Source: an uncultured Roseicyclus sp.
GTDB taxonomy: Bacteria > Pseudomonadota > Alphaproteobacteria > Rhodobacterales > Rhodobacteraceae
Length of the DNA stretch: 64,000 bases
Assembly (NCBI GenBank): GCA_947489665.1
Contig: CANLEH010000001.1
Coordinates: forward strand, 1-64,000
Reading direction: 5' to 3'
Below the pieces are notes generated by a model. The model worked only from the letters and a program-made list of their open reading frames with translations, searched no databases and was not told the origin of the DNA. This document shows, one piece after another, positions 20,837 to 29,693 of this stretch (positions are counted from its first letter, which is position 1; every line of letters begins with the position of its first letter). The position numbers were made by a program, and so were the translations under genes.

Positions 20837-21934
20837 ATGAGCGGATTGTTTCTGGTTGCGGTGCCGGGGCTGGAAGGCCCGTTGGAAGAGGAAGCGCTGG
20901 CGCTTGGCTTTGATGGTGTGCGGCGCGTGGCCGGCGGCGTGGAGGTGGATGGCGGGCTGGCCGAAGCCGCGCGCGCGAATGTTGAGATGCGCTGTGCCGT
21001 GCGGGTGCTGGCGCGGGTGGCAGAGTTTCGGGCGATGCATCTGGCGCAGTTGGACAAGCGGTCGAAGAAGGTCGCCTGGCGGGATTGGCTGCGGGATGAT
21101 GTGCCGGTGAAGGTGGAGGCGACCTGCCGGAAGTCGAAGATCTACGTGAACAAGGCGGCGGTACAGCGCGTGGAGGGCGGGCTGAAAGCGGCGGGGATTG
21201 CGATTTCAAAGGAGGCCGAGATCGTGGTGAAGGTGCGGATCAACGATGATCTGTGCACGATCAGTCTGGATACGACCGGCGAGGCTCTGCACCGACGCGG
21301 GCACAAGGAATTCGTCGGCAAGGCCCCGCTGCGGGAGACGATGGCGGCAGGATTTCTGCGGGTCATGGGATTTGACGGAACGCAGGCCGTGGTGGACCCG
21401 ATGTGCGGGTCGGGGACGTTTGTGCTGGAGGCCGCCGAGATCGCCATGGGGCTGGTTCCGGGGCGCAGTCGCAGCTTTGCCTTCGAGCAAATGGCGCGGG
21501 TTGAGGGTGCGGATTTTGCATATTTGAAGAACAAAGATGGGCAGGATGGCGCATCCGGGGGCGTGCGGTTCTTTGGGTACGATCGCAATGATGGCGCCAT
21601 TCGCGGCGCGCGCGGAAATGCGGAGCGGGCGGGGGTTGCCGGTATGGTTGCGTTTGAACGCGCGGCGGTGAGTGATCTGGTCCCGCCCGAAAGCCTGGCG
21701 TCAGGTCTGGTGATGGTGAACCCGCCCTATGGAGGGCGGATCGGGGACCGGAAGCTTCTGTTCGGGCTTTATGGTGCGCTGGGTGGTGTTCTGGCGGAGC
21801 GGTTTGCCGGCTGGCGCGTAGGGATCGTGACGAGCGATGGCGGCTTGGCGAAGGCGACGGGGCTCACGTTGGAGGCCTATGGGCCGGTGGATCATTCGGG
21901 GACGAAGGTGAACCTCTACCACGCGCAGCTTTAG
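20837..21934 (+). CDS. THUMP-domain class I SAM-dependent RNA methyltransferase (RlmL-like)
   Basis: FVGKAPLRETMAAGFLRVMGF, DPMCGSGTFVLEAAEIA, MVNPPYGGRIG. Confidence 0.92.
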   Translation: MSGLFLVAVPGLEGPLEEEALALGFDGVRRVAGGVEVDGGLAEAARANVEMRCAVRVLARVAEFRAMHLAQLDKRSKKVAWRDWLRDDVPVKVEATCRKSKIYVNKAAVQRVEGGLKAAGIAISKEAEIVVKVRINDDLCTISLDTTGEALHRRGHKEFVGKAPLRETMAAGFLRVMGFDGTQAVVDPMCGSGTFVLEAAEIAMGLVPGRSRSFAFEQMARVEGADFAYLKNKDGQDGASGGVRFFGYDRNDGAIRGARGNAERAGVAGMVAFERAAVSDLVPPESLASGLVMVNPPYGGRIGDRKLLFGLYGALGGVLAERFAGWRVGIVTSDGGLAKATGLTLEAYGPVDHSGTKVNLYHAQL

Positions 21935-22503
21935 GGGGCGTTTGGGTTCAGTTCCTGTTGCCAGTTGGCAATGGATTCGACTGGGTAGACCAGTTGCAAT
22001 GTGGTCAGGGCGAGGCTGTCGCGACCGATGAGGGCGGCGGTTAGTTCGAGCAGGGCCACTAGAGCGAGGGTCACGGGCACGCGCAAATGCCACGCGGCAA
22101 AGAATCCGCCCATCATCCAGACATAGTCGGCCACCGCGTTCAGGATGCTGTCGCCGGTATAGCCCTGGTTGACGGTCGTGGCGCGGAACTGGCCGAGAAC
22201 CCAATCGGTATGTTCGATCACCTCCCACCCGATGCCGGTGATGATGGCGGTGGCGAAGAGCACGTTGAAGCCAAGGCGCGGGAAGGCCAGGCGCCCGATG
22301 AGCGCGATCAAGACGCCGTGCAGGATGTGGGAGAGTGTGTACCAATCCGCGATATGCTGGGAATTGCCGCTGTCCCAGATGGAGCCGATCCAAAGCCGGA
22401 TCTCACCACAGGTGCAGATCCAGGGCTGGCCCCAAAAGGCGAGAACAAGGGCGATCAGGGGAATGCCAGCGATGGCGGCGAGGGGAAGGGTCGTTCGGGT
22501 CAC
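21931..22503 (-). CDS. DUF2585 (UPF0314) family membrane protein
   Basis: GQPWICTCGEIRLWIGSIWDSGNSQHIADWYTLSHILHGVLI and GYTGDSILNAVADYVWMMGGF. Confidence 0.82.
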   Translation of the reverse strand: MTRTTLPLAAIAGIPLIALVLAFWGQPWICTCGEIRLWIGSIWDSGNSQHIADWYTLSHILHGVLIALIGRLAFPRLGFNVLFATAIITGIGWEVIEHTDWVLGQFRATTVNQGYTGDSILNAVADYVWMMGGFFAAWHLRVPVTLALVALLELTAALIGRDSLALTTLQLVYPVESIANWQQELNPNAP

Positions 22504-22589
22504 GGTTGCGACCTTGGTAAGGAATTTGCCTCTACAGCAAAGTCAGAGTTGACGTTGACGTAAAGGTTAGGTTTTCCTTACGCGCCGGT

Positions 22590-23063
22590 TCAGGCGGCGG
22601 TTGCCCAGAGGAGGCGCCACCAATGGGTTTCGTCGACGAACAGGATGTCGAAGACGTTCCAATCCTCCTCAACGATGACGGCATGTTTGGGACGCGCGAA
22701 GGTCAGGTTAAGGGCGTCTTTGAGACTTGGCAGGTAAAACTTGGCCATATCATTTGTGGCGAGGTTTTTGGGCTGCAGATCTGGTGGGAGTGTGACGTTG
22801 CCTTCAAGGTCTTCCACGGCAAGTGTCCGGTCGAAGAACGCGGCGAAATTGTCGGCGCGTTCGCGCGACAGCCATGCGGCGCAATAGGTGGCCTCGGCAT
22901 TTGGGTGATACCGGTAGGCCCAATTGAGATCGCCGATGGCGCCGGTGTCGAGTGGCCCAAGTTCTTTCATCCAATTCCGTGCGGTGCGCGGTGTTGCGTC
23001 CGGGCTGCGCTTAACCGGGCGATTCCAGCGCGATTTGGGGAGCCTTGGGCTGCGCATCGACAT
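22590..23063 (-). CDS. conserved hypothetical protein
   Basis: 157-aa ORF; N-terminal start uncertain. Confidence 0.55.
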   Translation of the reverse strand: MSMRSPRLPKSRWNRPVKRSPDATPRTARNWMKELGPLDTGAIGDLNWAYRYHPNAEATYCAAWLSRERADNFAAFFDRTLAVEDLEGNVTLPPDLQPKNLATNDMAKFYLPSLKDALNLTFARPKHAVIVEEDWNVFDILFVDETHWWRLLWATAA

Positions 23064-23077
23064 GGGGTGATCGCCCT

Positions 23078-23545
23078 TTAGCTGACCGGTGTGGCGAGTG
23101 TGATGGTGCCGTATTGCTCGAACGTGAAGCCCGGAAGCGGGCCAATATGGTAGACGCCCATCGCGGTGCCGCTGTTGCCGTCGAGGTCTAGGGACATGGT
23201 GAAAGACGTGGTTGTGCCGTCATCAAAACCCGAGCGGCTATCGAGCGCGATTGTGCCCGCAAAGAGGATGCATTCGTGCCCCTCGGCGCAGGCGATATAA
23301 TTGTCGTCCGTCAAGGGTGGTGCGCCGCGCGCGACGACATCCCCAAACAGGTTCACATGGTCGAACGTGATGGTGAGGCCGTATGTGCCGTCGCCGTTGC
23401 GGGTCAGATCGAGGGTGAGCGCAGACCGCACGCCGACAGTCACGTTGTGAGCGCCGCCCGTATAGCTTTCGGTTTGCTGCGCGTCGGCGAGCACGGGGAG
23501 AAGCAAGGTCGCCAGCAGGGCGAGGCTGAATAAAAACGCACGCAT
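23078..23545 (-). CDS. secreted hypothetical protein
   Basis: Signal peptide MRAFLFSLALLATLLLPVLADAQQ from 23545. Confidence 0.6.
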   Translation of the reverse strand: MRAFLFSLALLATLLLPVLADAQQTESYTGGAHNVTVGVRSALTLDLTRNGDGTYGLTITFDHVNLFGDVVARGAPPLTDDNYIACAEGHECILFAGTIALDSRSGFDDGTTTSFTMSLDLDGNSGTAMGVYHIGPLPGFTFEQYGTITLATPVS

Positions 23546-23630
23546 CAAAAAGACCTTTCGCGGGCAATGGATCGTCTGAATTGCGTGAAGCGTAGCAGAG
23601 GCCCCGTTGCCCGGTATAGGTGCGCGGTTT

Positions 23631-24752
23631 CTATTGTTTTGGGAAATAATCCTCGCACGTGCCCTCACGATACACATCCGCGGTGCAGCAATGCAGGCCG
23701 CCGCCGAAGGCATAGGCGTCGCGGAGGTCGACGGGGACGACCTCCATCCCGAGCTTGTCCATCTGTTCCATCTGATAGACCTCGGACGCCTCGACGCAGA
23801 CGGTTTTTGGGTCGAGGACGAGGACGTTCATGGAAAGCCAGGTGGAGGAATAGCAGAGCGGCGGGGGGGCATTGTGGGCGGGTTGCGCGGCGTCGACAAT
23901 TTCCCAATCGTTGTCGTTGAACAGCTTGCGCTGATCTTCGGGGAGGCGGCGCTGCGGGTTGTTCAGGATCAGGCCGGGGCGGAGCGGCGTGAAGGTCGCG
24001 TCGATGTGGATCGGGTAGGGGTCGCCGGGGAAATTGACCGTATGCACGCGGTGATCGGGGAAGTGGCGGGCGAGCCATTCGATGCCCTTGAGGTTGGTGG
24101 TGAAGCCGTGTTGCACGACGAGGTCGCGGCCGAACCGCAGGACGTCAGCGGCGTCGAATAGCGGCTCTTCCTCGGTGGTCACAAAGAACTTCTCAGCCGC
24201 CCATTGCAGGCGCTTTTCGACGCCGATTTTGTCGCTGAGGTAATCAGGGTGGTAATCGGCGTCAGTCAAGCGGGGCTTGGGCGCGGCCTCGTGCCGGAAG
24301 TTGGGATCCTCGTCCCAGTATTTCTGCATGAGAGGACGGTAGTTGAGGTATTCGAACCAGCGGCAGCGATAGGACATCGTCGCTTCAAGAATTTCTGAAC
24401 CGACAGTCAGGAGCACGTCGCGGGGCGGCATGCAGCCGAACTGACTGTCGGTGTGGAAATCGGGCGTTGTAGCTGGTTTCGAATGGTCGATGGAGGTCGG
24501 CCGATCAACGCGAATGCCGCGATCGGTGAGCTGTTTGGCGAAGGCGTCCAGAAGCTCATTCGCGCGGTCGATGGTTTCCTGTGGGCGACGGCCCCATTGG
24601 CCGCGCATGTCGCTGTCTTCGGGGACCTTGGCGTCGAGCGCAGGTTCTTCGGGCGGGATGTGGCAATCATCAGCCCGTCCCACGATGACGTGGCGCAAAG
24701 GATCCCATTCGTTCCAGCTGTTGACGATTGTAGTGTCGGGCGACCAAGCCAT
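23631..24752 (-). CDS. glycine amidinotransferase-like protein
   Basis: SWNEWDPLRHVIVGRADDCHIPPEEPA, HIDATFTPLRPG, SMNVLVLDPKTVCVEA, GGGLHCCTADVYREG resemble the AGAT/GATM family. Confidence 0.85.
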   Translation of the reverse strand: MAWSPDTTIVNSWNEWDPLRHVIVGRADDCHIPPEEPALDAKVPEDSDMRGQWGRRPQETIDRANELLDAFAKQLTDRGIRVDRPTSIDHSKPATTPDFHTDSQFGCMPPRDVLLTVGSEILEATMSYRCRWFEYLNYRPLMQKYWDEDPNFRHEAAPKPRLTDADYHPDYLSDKIGVEKRLQWAAEKFFVTTEEEPLFDAADVLRFGRDLVVQHGFTTNLKGIEWLARHFPDHRVHTVNFPGDPYPIHIDATFTPLRPGLILNNPQRRLPEDQRKLFNDNDWEIVDAAQPAHNAPPPLCYSSTWLSMNVLVLDPKTVCVEASEVYQMEQMDKLGMEVVPVDLRDAYAFGGGLHCCTADVYREGTCEDYFPKQ

Positions 24753-24941
24753 GGAGCTCTCCTTCGCGTACAGGGGGAGAGGGACCTGTCCAATCTCCCG
24801 ATCAGATGTCCCGGCGTGCAGGAGGGTGAAAGGATTGGGACGGCCCGTACCGACGACGCCATCGCCGGAAATCCGCAGATTTGCTAGCACAGGATTTTGC
24901 GCCACGACACCACTTTGATCGATGGATTGGGGCGAGGCGCT

Positions 24942-25364
24942 TTAGGCCCCTGAATGCATGCAGGAATAGAGCGTTGCGTTCACGAAATCCGTGCCTTGCA
25001 TCAGCACGGTTGCATTGAAGGTTTCACCCTCGGGCATTGCCATAAGCGTGGCGTTTGTTGGCAGGGCAAGTTGGCCGTTATTGGCTGCATTGGTGCGGAT
25101 CCAATGGGCCTCCCCCTCTTCAGTTTCGCGGAGGAGAATGTAGTCTTCCTCGAACTGCCATCTGTCGTCGCCCTGTACATCGACGGTGACACCCAAGGCC
25201 TGCCCATTTGGGGTGAGGAGGTAGATCATCTCCATCCGACTGTTCACGAATTCTGGATCGCCGCGGAACGAGATGACGTCTTGCGGCTGGCAGGTAAAGG
25301 TGGTCGCGGACAGCGGCGTTGCCATGCAAGCGGCGATCAGACCTGCGATTGCCTTATGCTTCAA
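24942..25364 (-). CDS. secreted hypothetical protein
   Basis: Signal-peptide-like N-terminus MKHKAIAGLIAACMATPLSATTFTC. Confidence 0.6.
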   Translation of the reverse strand: MKHKAIAGLIAACMATPLSATTFTCQPQDVISFRGDPEFVNSRMEMIYLLTPNGQALGVTVDVQGDDRWQFEEDYILLRETEEGEAHWIRTNAANNGQLALPTNATLMAMPEGETFNATVLMQGTDFVNATLYSCMHSGA

Positions 25365-25950
25365 GGTTCACGCCCTCTGCTTCCATCCCAGCCTGCGCCG
25401 CCGCGAGGGAACCATCGAAGTCGATGGCACGGCAAAGATCCGTGCGGACGGTGACGGTGAAGCCGAGCTTTGCGGCATCGACGGCGGAGAAGTTCACGCA
25501 GAAATCGGTGGCGAGGCCAACAAGCGTCAGGTCGGTAATGCCGCGCGTCCGCAGGTAGCCTTCGAGGCCGGTGGGCGTTTTGTGGTCGTTCTCAAAAAAC
25601 GCGGAATAGCTGTCGATCGCGGGGTTGTAGCCCTTGCGGATGATGAGGTCGGCGCGGTCGGTGGTGAGGTCAGGGTGGAACTGCGCGCCGATGGAACCCT
25701 GGATGCAGTGGTCGGGCCAGAGGACCTGGGGGCCGTAGGGCATTTCGGTCATGCTCATGGGTTCGGCATTGTGGGTGGAGGCGAAGGAGGAATGCCCCGC
25801 CGGGTGCCAATCCTGCGTCAGGATGACGGCGGGGAAATCGGCCATGAGGGCGTTGATGCCGGGGACGATCACGTCGCCCTCGGGGACGGCCAGCGCGCCG
25901 CCGGGGCAGAAATCATTTTGCACGTCGATGACGAGGAGGGCTTGGGTCAT
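25354..25950 (-). CDS. pncA: nicotinamidase
   Basis: ALLVIDVQNDFCPGGALAV...VGLATDFCVNFSAVDAAKLG catalytic Cys motif. Confidence 0.95.
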   Translation of the reverse strand: MTQALLVIDVQNDFCPGGALAVPEGDVIVPGINALMADFPAVILTQDWHPAGHSSFASTHNAEPMSMTEMPYGPQVLWPDHCIQGSIGAQFHPDLTTDRADLIIRKGYNPAIDSYSAFFENDHKTPTGLEGYLRTRGITDLTLVGLATDFCVNFSAVDAAKLGFTVTVRTDLCRAIDFDGSLAAAQAGMEAEGVNLEA

Positions 25951-26044
25951 GGGGTTGCTCCTTTGACCGGCAATTTACGCTTTGGATGAGTGGGCGCAAT
26001 CTGTTGTCTTGTTGTCACGACACGAATCATCTTACCATGGCACC

Positions 26045-26293
26045 ATGAAAAAGATCGAACGAATGCAGACGGGCCTGCGGTTGGAAAAGCGCATGGTGAA
26101 GGTGCTGAAGGGCACGGCGGAATATCTGGATATTTCCATGAGCGAGTTGGTGGAGTGCATGGCGCTGCACGCGTTCGACGGAAAGCTGGTGTTCGGCGAG
26201 GAGACGCGCGGGAAGATCGAGGCGTTGCGAGAGGTCTATGGGTTGGAGCTGACCTCGGCTGACGCCCATGGGCTGGAGGAGGAGTTTCAGTGA
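26045..26293 (+). CDS. small protein with ribbon-helix-helix-like fold
   Basis: MQTGLRLEKRMVKVLKGTAEYLDISMSELVECMALHAF resembles RHH (beta strand, helix, SMSEL, helix). Confidence 0.6.
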   Translation: MKKIERMQTGLRLEKRMVKVLKGTAEYLDISMSELVECMALHAFDGKLVFGEETRGKIEALREVYGLELTSADAHGLEEEFQ

Positions 26294-26661
26294 ATTACGA
26301 CCATATGCTGGATACGATCCTGTCGGGCGAGATACCGTGCACCGGGTTCAGCCATGCGGATCATTTGGGCACCGCCCATGCGGCCTTGCGGCGGTGGGAG
26401 TTTTTTGAGGCGGCGCATCGGTTCGCGGATGGGATCAGGGCGTCGGCCACGGCGGCGGGCGCGCCGGAGAAGTTTAACGCGACGCTGACGCTGGCGTTCC
26501 TGTCGTTGGTCGCAGAGCGGATGGGAGACGAGGATAGCGAGACGTTTGTGGCGGAGAATGCGGATTTGACGATGGAGGCTGTGCGGCAGGCCGGGTATGG
26601 TGCGGAGCGGTTGGCGCATCCGAAGGCGCGGGCGATGGGGTTGTTGCCGGTAGGAGTGTAG
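26290..26661 (+). CDS. conserved hypothetical (HADHL-motif family)
   Basis: 123 aa; overlaps the upstream stop by 4 nt; FSHADHLGTAHAALRRWEFFEAAHRFADGIR. Confidence 0.65.
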   Translation: MNYDHMLDTILSGEIPCTGFSHADHLGTAHAALRRWEFFEAAHRFADGIRASATAAGAPEKFNATLTLAFLSLVAERMGDEDSETFVAENADLTMEAVRQAGYGAERLAHPKARAMGLLPVGV

Positions 26662-26673
26662 CTACACATTTCT

Positions 26674-27213
26674 TTGCGGCATGTGCCTAAGTCGAACCAG
26701 TTTTCCCCGCGCGTTTCTAAGGATGCAAGCTATTTGAACGAGGACGGGAACAAAGAGCGATTGCTGATCAGATACAGGCTCGACCCGGGCAATGCTATAT
26801 TGGGAATTGTAGTATTTGGTTTGGGCGGGCTTTACCTTTACGGAATCTGGATTGATGGCGAAAGTAGGAGTGGTCGCGACCCTCTTTTTGGCTTGATCTG
26901 CGCTGCTGCAATTTGTTTTTACGCGCTCTTTTGCATTTCCCGCGATGCCATAGTTTCTCGTTTCGTTGTTTTGGACACCGAAGGCATAACTGTTCCAAGG
27001 GAGTTCATCGGCCCTGCAAGAAGGGTCAGTTTCTCTGATATTGCTTCCGCCCGCATCCAGAGACACTGGGGCAAGAAGATCTTGAGGATTCGTGGCTCAC
27101 GAAAGCGGGTGCGGGTGTTATCCACTTGGTTGCCTGATCGTGAGAACGTTGAATGGTTGCAGAGCGAAATCATCCGTCGCGTCGAGATTGCGACGGGGCG
27201 GAAGCTGGATTAA
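26674..27213 (+). CDS. hypothetical membrane protein
   Basis: 179 aa with two hydrophobic segments; AT-richer than neighbours; start uncertain. Confidence 0.5.
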   Translation: MRHVPKSNQFSPRVSKDASYLNEDGNKERLLIRYRLDPGNAILGIVVFGLGGLYLYGIWIDGESRSGRDPLFGLICAAAICFYALFCISRDAIVSRFVVLDTEGITVPREFIGPARRVSFSDIASARIQRHWGKKILRIRGSRKRVRVLSTWLPDRENVEWLQSEIIRRVEIATGRKLD

Positions 27214-27223
27214 GCCGCGCTCC

Positions 27224-28123
27224 ATGTTCACAGTTGCTGCCCTTTATCATTTCGCCAAAGTGCCGGACCCCTCAGCCGTGAAGAGGCCGTTGGTGGAGGT
27301 TGCGTGTAAGGCGGGTGTGAAGGGCTCGCTTCTGATTGCGCCAGAGGGGATTAACGGGACGATTGCGGGGACGCGCGCGGGGATTGATGCGGTTTTGGCG
27401 CATATTCGGGCGCTGCCGGGGTTTGCCGGGTTGGAGTGGAAGGAGAGCGATGCGGAGGCTCCGCCCTTCAACAAATTGAAGGTGCGGCTCAAGAAAGAGA
27501 TCGTGACGATGGGCGCGCCGGGGCTGGATCCGGCCTCGGTCGGCACGCATGTCGACCCTGCCGATTGGAACGCGTTGATCAGCGCGCCGGATGTGGCGGT
27601 GATCGATACGCGGAACGATTACGAGGTGGCGATTGGGACGTTTGAAGGGGCGATTGACCCGGAGACGGCGAGCTTCCGCGAATTTCCGAAATGGTGGGAC
27701 GAGAACAAGGATCGCTTCGGAAACAAGCGGATCGCGATGTTCTGCACGGGCGGCATTCGGTGCGAGAAATCGACGGCGTTTCTGAAGGCGCAGGGGGTGG
27801 AGGATGTGTTCCACCTGAAAGGCGGAATTCTCAAGTACCTGGAAGATGTACCGGAGGATGAGAGCCTGTGGCAGGGCGGGTGTTTCGTGTTCGATGAGCG
27901 TGTGGCCGTGGGGCACGGGCTGGAAGAGACGGAGCATTTTCTGTGCCGGGCGTGTCGGCGGGCTTTGGTGCCCGAGGATCGCGCGCGGGCAGAGTTCGAG
28001 GAAGGGGTGTCTTGTCACCATTGCCTGGCTGAGCATTCCGAGGCAGACCGCGCGCGGTTCCGGGAGCGGCAGCGGCAGATCGAATTGGCGAAGGCACGCG
28101 GAGAGACGCATCTGGGGGGATGA
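27224..28123 (+). CDS. trhO: tRNA uridine(34) hydroxylase / rhodanese-related UPF0176 protein
   Basis: [63 protein letters not shown]. Confidence 0.93.
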   Translation: MFTVAALYHFAKVPDPSAVKRPLVEVACKAGVKGSLLIAPEGINGTIAGTRAGIDAVLAHIRALPGFAGLEWKESDAEAPPFNKLKVRLKKEIVTMGAPGLDPASVGTHVDPADWNALISAPDVAVIDTRNDYEVAIGTFEGAIDPETASFREFPKWWDENKDRFGNKRIAMFCTGGIRCEKSTAFLKAQGVEDVFHLKGGILKYLEDVPEDESLWQGGCFVFDERVAVGHGLEETEHFLCRACRRALVPEDRARAEFEEGVSCHHCLAEHSEADRARFRERQRQIELAKARGETHLGG

Positions 28124-28236
28124 CGGAAGACGCTCGCTTGCAGCGTCGCCCCTCCCGCCATCCCGTGGGGCTATAACCGGCTGACCGCGGTTCCGTGCGG
28201 ACGGGGCGGACATGCATTTTCATGGAACAAAGAAGA

Positions 28237-29517
28237 TCAGGCGTCTTCAAAGTCGCGCAGGGCGGCCATCTCGAACGGGCGAAGCTCCCGATGTGACAGT
28301 TCGCGCGCGGGATGGCCGGGATCGGCCAGTTCGGGAAAGAGGGTGAGCAGCTCGTCATAGAGCGCTTTGTCCTTGGTCATGTGGTAGTCGCCCACGAACA
28401 GACTTTCGCACGGCGTGCCCTCGGCAAAGATGATCTGATGACGATCGAACATCAGGTGGAAATAGGTCACCAGCGGGCGGGGAGAGCGGCGGATCTTGCC
28501 GCCGTCGCACAGGTGCACCGCGGCACAGAGGACGGCGTTGGTTTCAAACAGCATCTCGCAATTCGGGTCTTGCAGCAGCATGCGGTGGCGCGGCGAGACG
28601 TAGAGCGCGCGGTCATTGTCGAGGGCACCGGGCGCGAAGCGGATGGGGGCGAGCGGGCCGTCGCCCCGCACGGTTTTGTGGCCGACCCAGCGCAGGGTCT
28701 GGGCCCCATCTGTCATGGTCAGGACAGTGTCGCCGGGTTTGAGATGTTCAACAGCGACTGGCCCACGATCTGTTGCCACGCGCGTTCCGGCGGCGAGGCA
28801 GATGACCGAAATATTCTCGGTCGGGATGTTGAGGTAGGTGAATTGGCGGGTGGAGCCATCGGGCAAGGTGACAATGACTTGTCCGCCCGTGGGCGAGAAC
28901 GGCGAGATGGTCGCGCCCTCGGGGATGATCATGGAGTTCACGCCCGACCCGCCTTGCACGAACGTTGTGTTGACGGATGTGACGATCAAGTCGTCGCCTT
29001 CGCCCCCGTCGAGATTGCCGGAGCCGTCCTCGCCGAACAGGGTATCGGCCCCCGCCCCGCCGGACAGATTGTTGTTGCCTTGCCCGCCCCGCAGGATGTC
29101 ATCGCCTTCGCCGCCAGTGATGTTGTTGTTGCCGATGCCGCCGATGAGAGTGTCGTTGCCGCCCCCGCCGTCGATTTGGCCGCCATCGCTGCCGTCATCG
29201 GTGAAAGTGTCGTCGCCCGATCCACCGACATATCCGAAGCTGTCCAGACCGACGGAGCCGCCGATGATATTGTCGGCGTCATTGCCGCGGAAGGCGACGA
29301 AATTGCTGAAAGAGCCCCCCGCAAGGTTGCTGTCGCTGAACGGCGTCACGGTGTTGGTGACGGTGTCGATGAAGGTAATCGATGTGCCGTCCATGATGAT
29401 CTGGACGGTGTCGGGCACATCTACGGCGTTGATCGTGCTTTCTGCAGACACATCCTGGGCCGCCCAAAAGGACGGATCGAAGATGTTTCCAGCGTTCAAA
29501 TTCAAGAAGACAGGCAT
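28237..29517 (-). CDS. RTX-repeat protein with C-terminal Hint domain
   Basis: GGxGxDxLxGG-type repeats followed by ICLAAGTRVATDRGPVAVEHLKPGDTVLTMTDGAQTLRWVGHKTV...YVSPRHRMLL (Hint_2-like). Confidence 0.88.
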   Translation of the reverse strand: MPVFLNLNAGNIFDPSFWAAQDVSAESTINAVDVPDTVQIIMDGTSITFIDTVTNTVTPFSDSNLAGGSFSNFVAFRGNDADNIIGGSVGLDSFGYVGGSGDDTFTDDGSDGGQIDGGGGNDTLIGGIGNNNITGGEGDDILRGGQGNNNLSGGAGADTLFGEDGSGNLDGGEGDDLIVTSVNTTFVQGGSGVNSMIIPEGATISPFSPTGGQVIVTLPDGSTRQFTYLNIPTENISVICLAAGTRVATDRGPVAVEHLKPGDTVLTMTDGAQTLRWVGHKTVRGDGPLAPIRFAPGALDNDRALYVSPRHRMLLQDPNCEMLFETNAVLCAAVHLCDGGKIRRSPRPLVTYFHLMFDRHQIIFAEGTPCESLFVGDYHMTKDKALYDELLTLFPELADPGHPARELSHRELRPFEMAALRDFEDA

Positions 29518-29693
29518 GGTCGCATTACCCCTGTGTCATGCCCCCACCTGTAGCGAAGGTAAGGGGCATCCATCCCGGGGAATAATGTGGCGCGTGCTGC
29601 ACGTGTGGGAGCGGCAGAGGATTGCCGAAGATCGCCGGGCCGGGCGGTAAACCGCCCAAGTTGGTTAACAATACGGCCGGCAAACAGCTTAAA

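Noticed and set aside
28312-29553. Long plus-strand ORF (413 aa) opposite the RTX-Hint gene
   Set aside because: Shadow ORF generated by RTX repeat codons on the opposite strand; the minus-strand ORF has clear domains.
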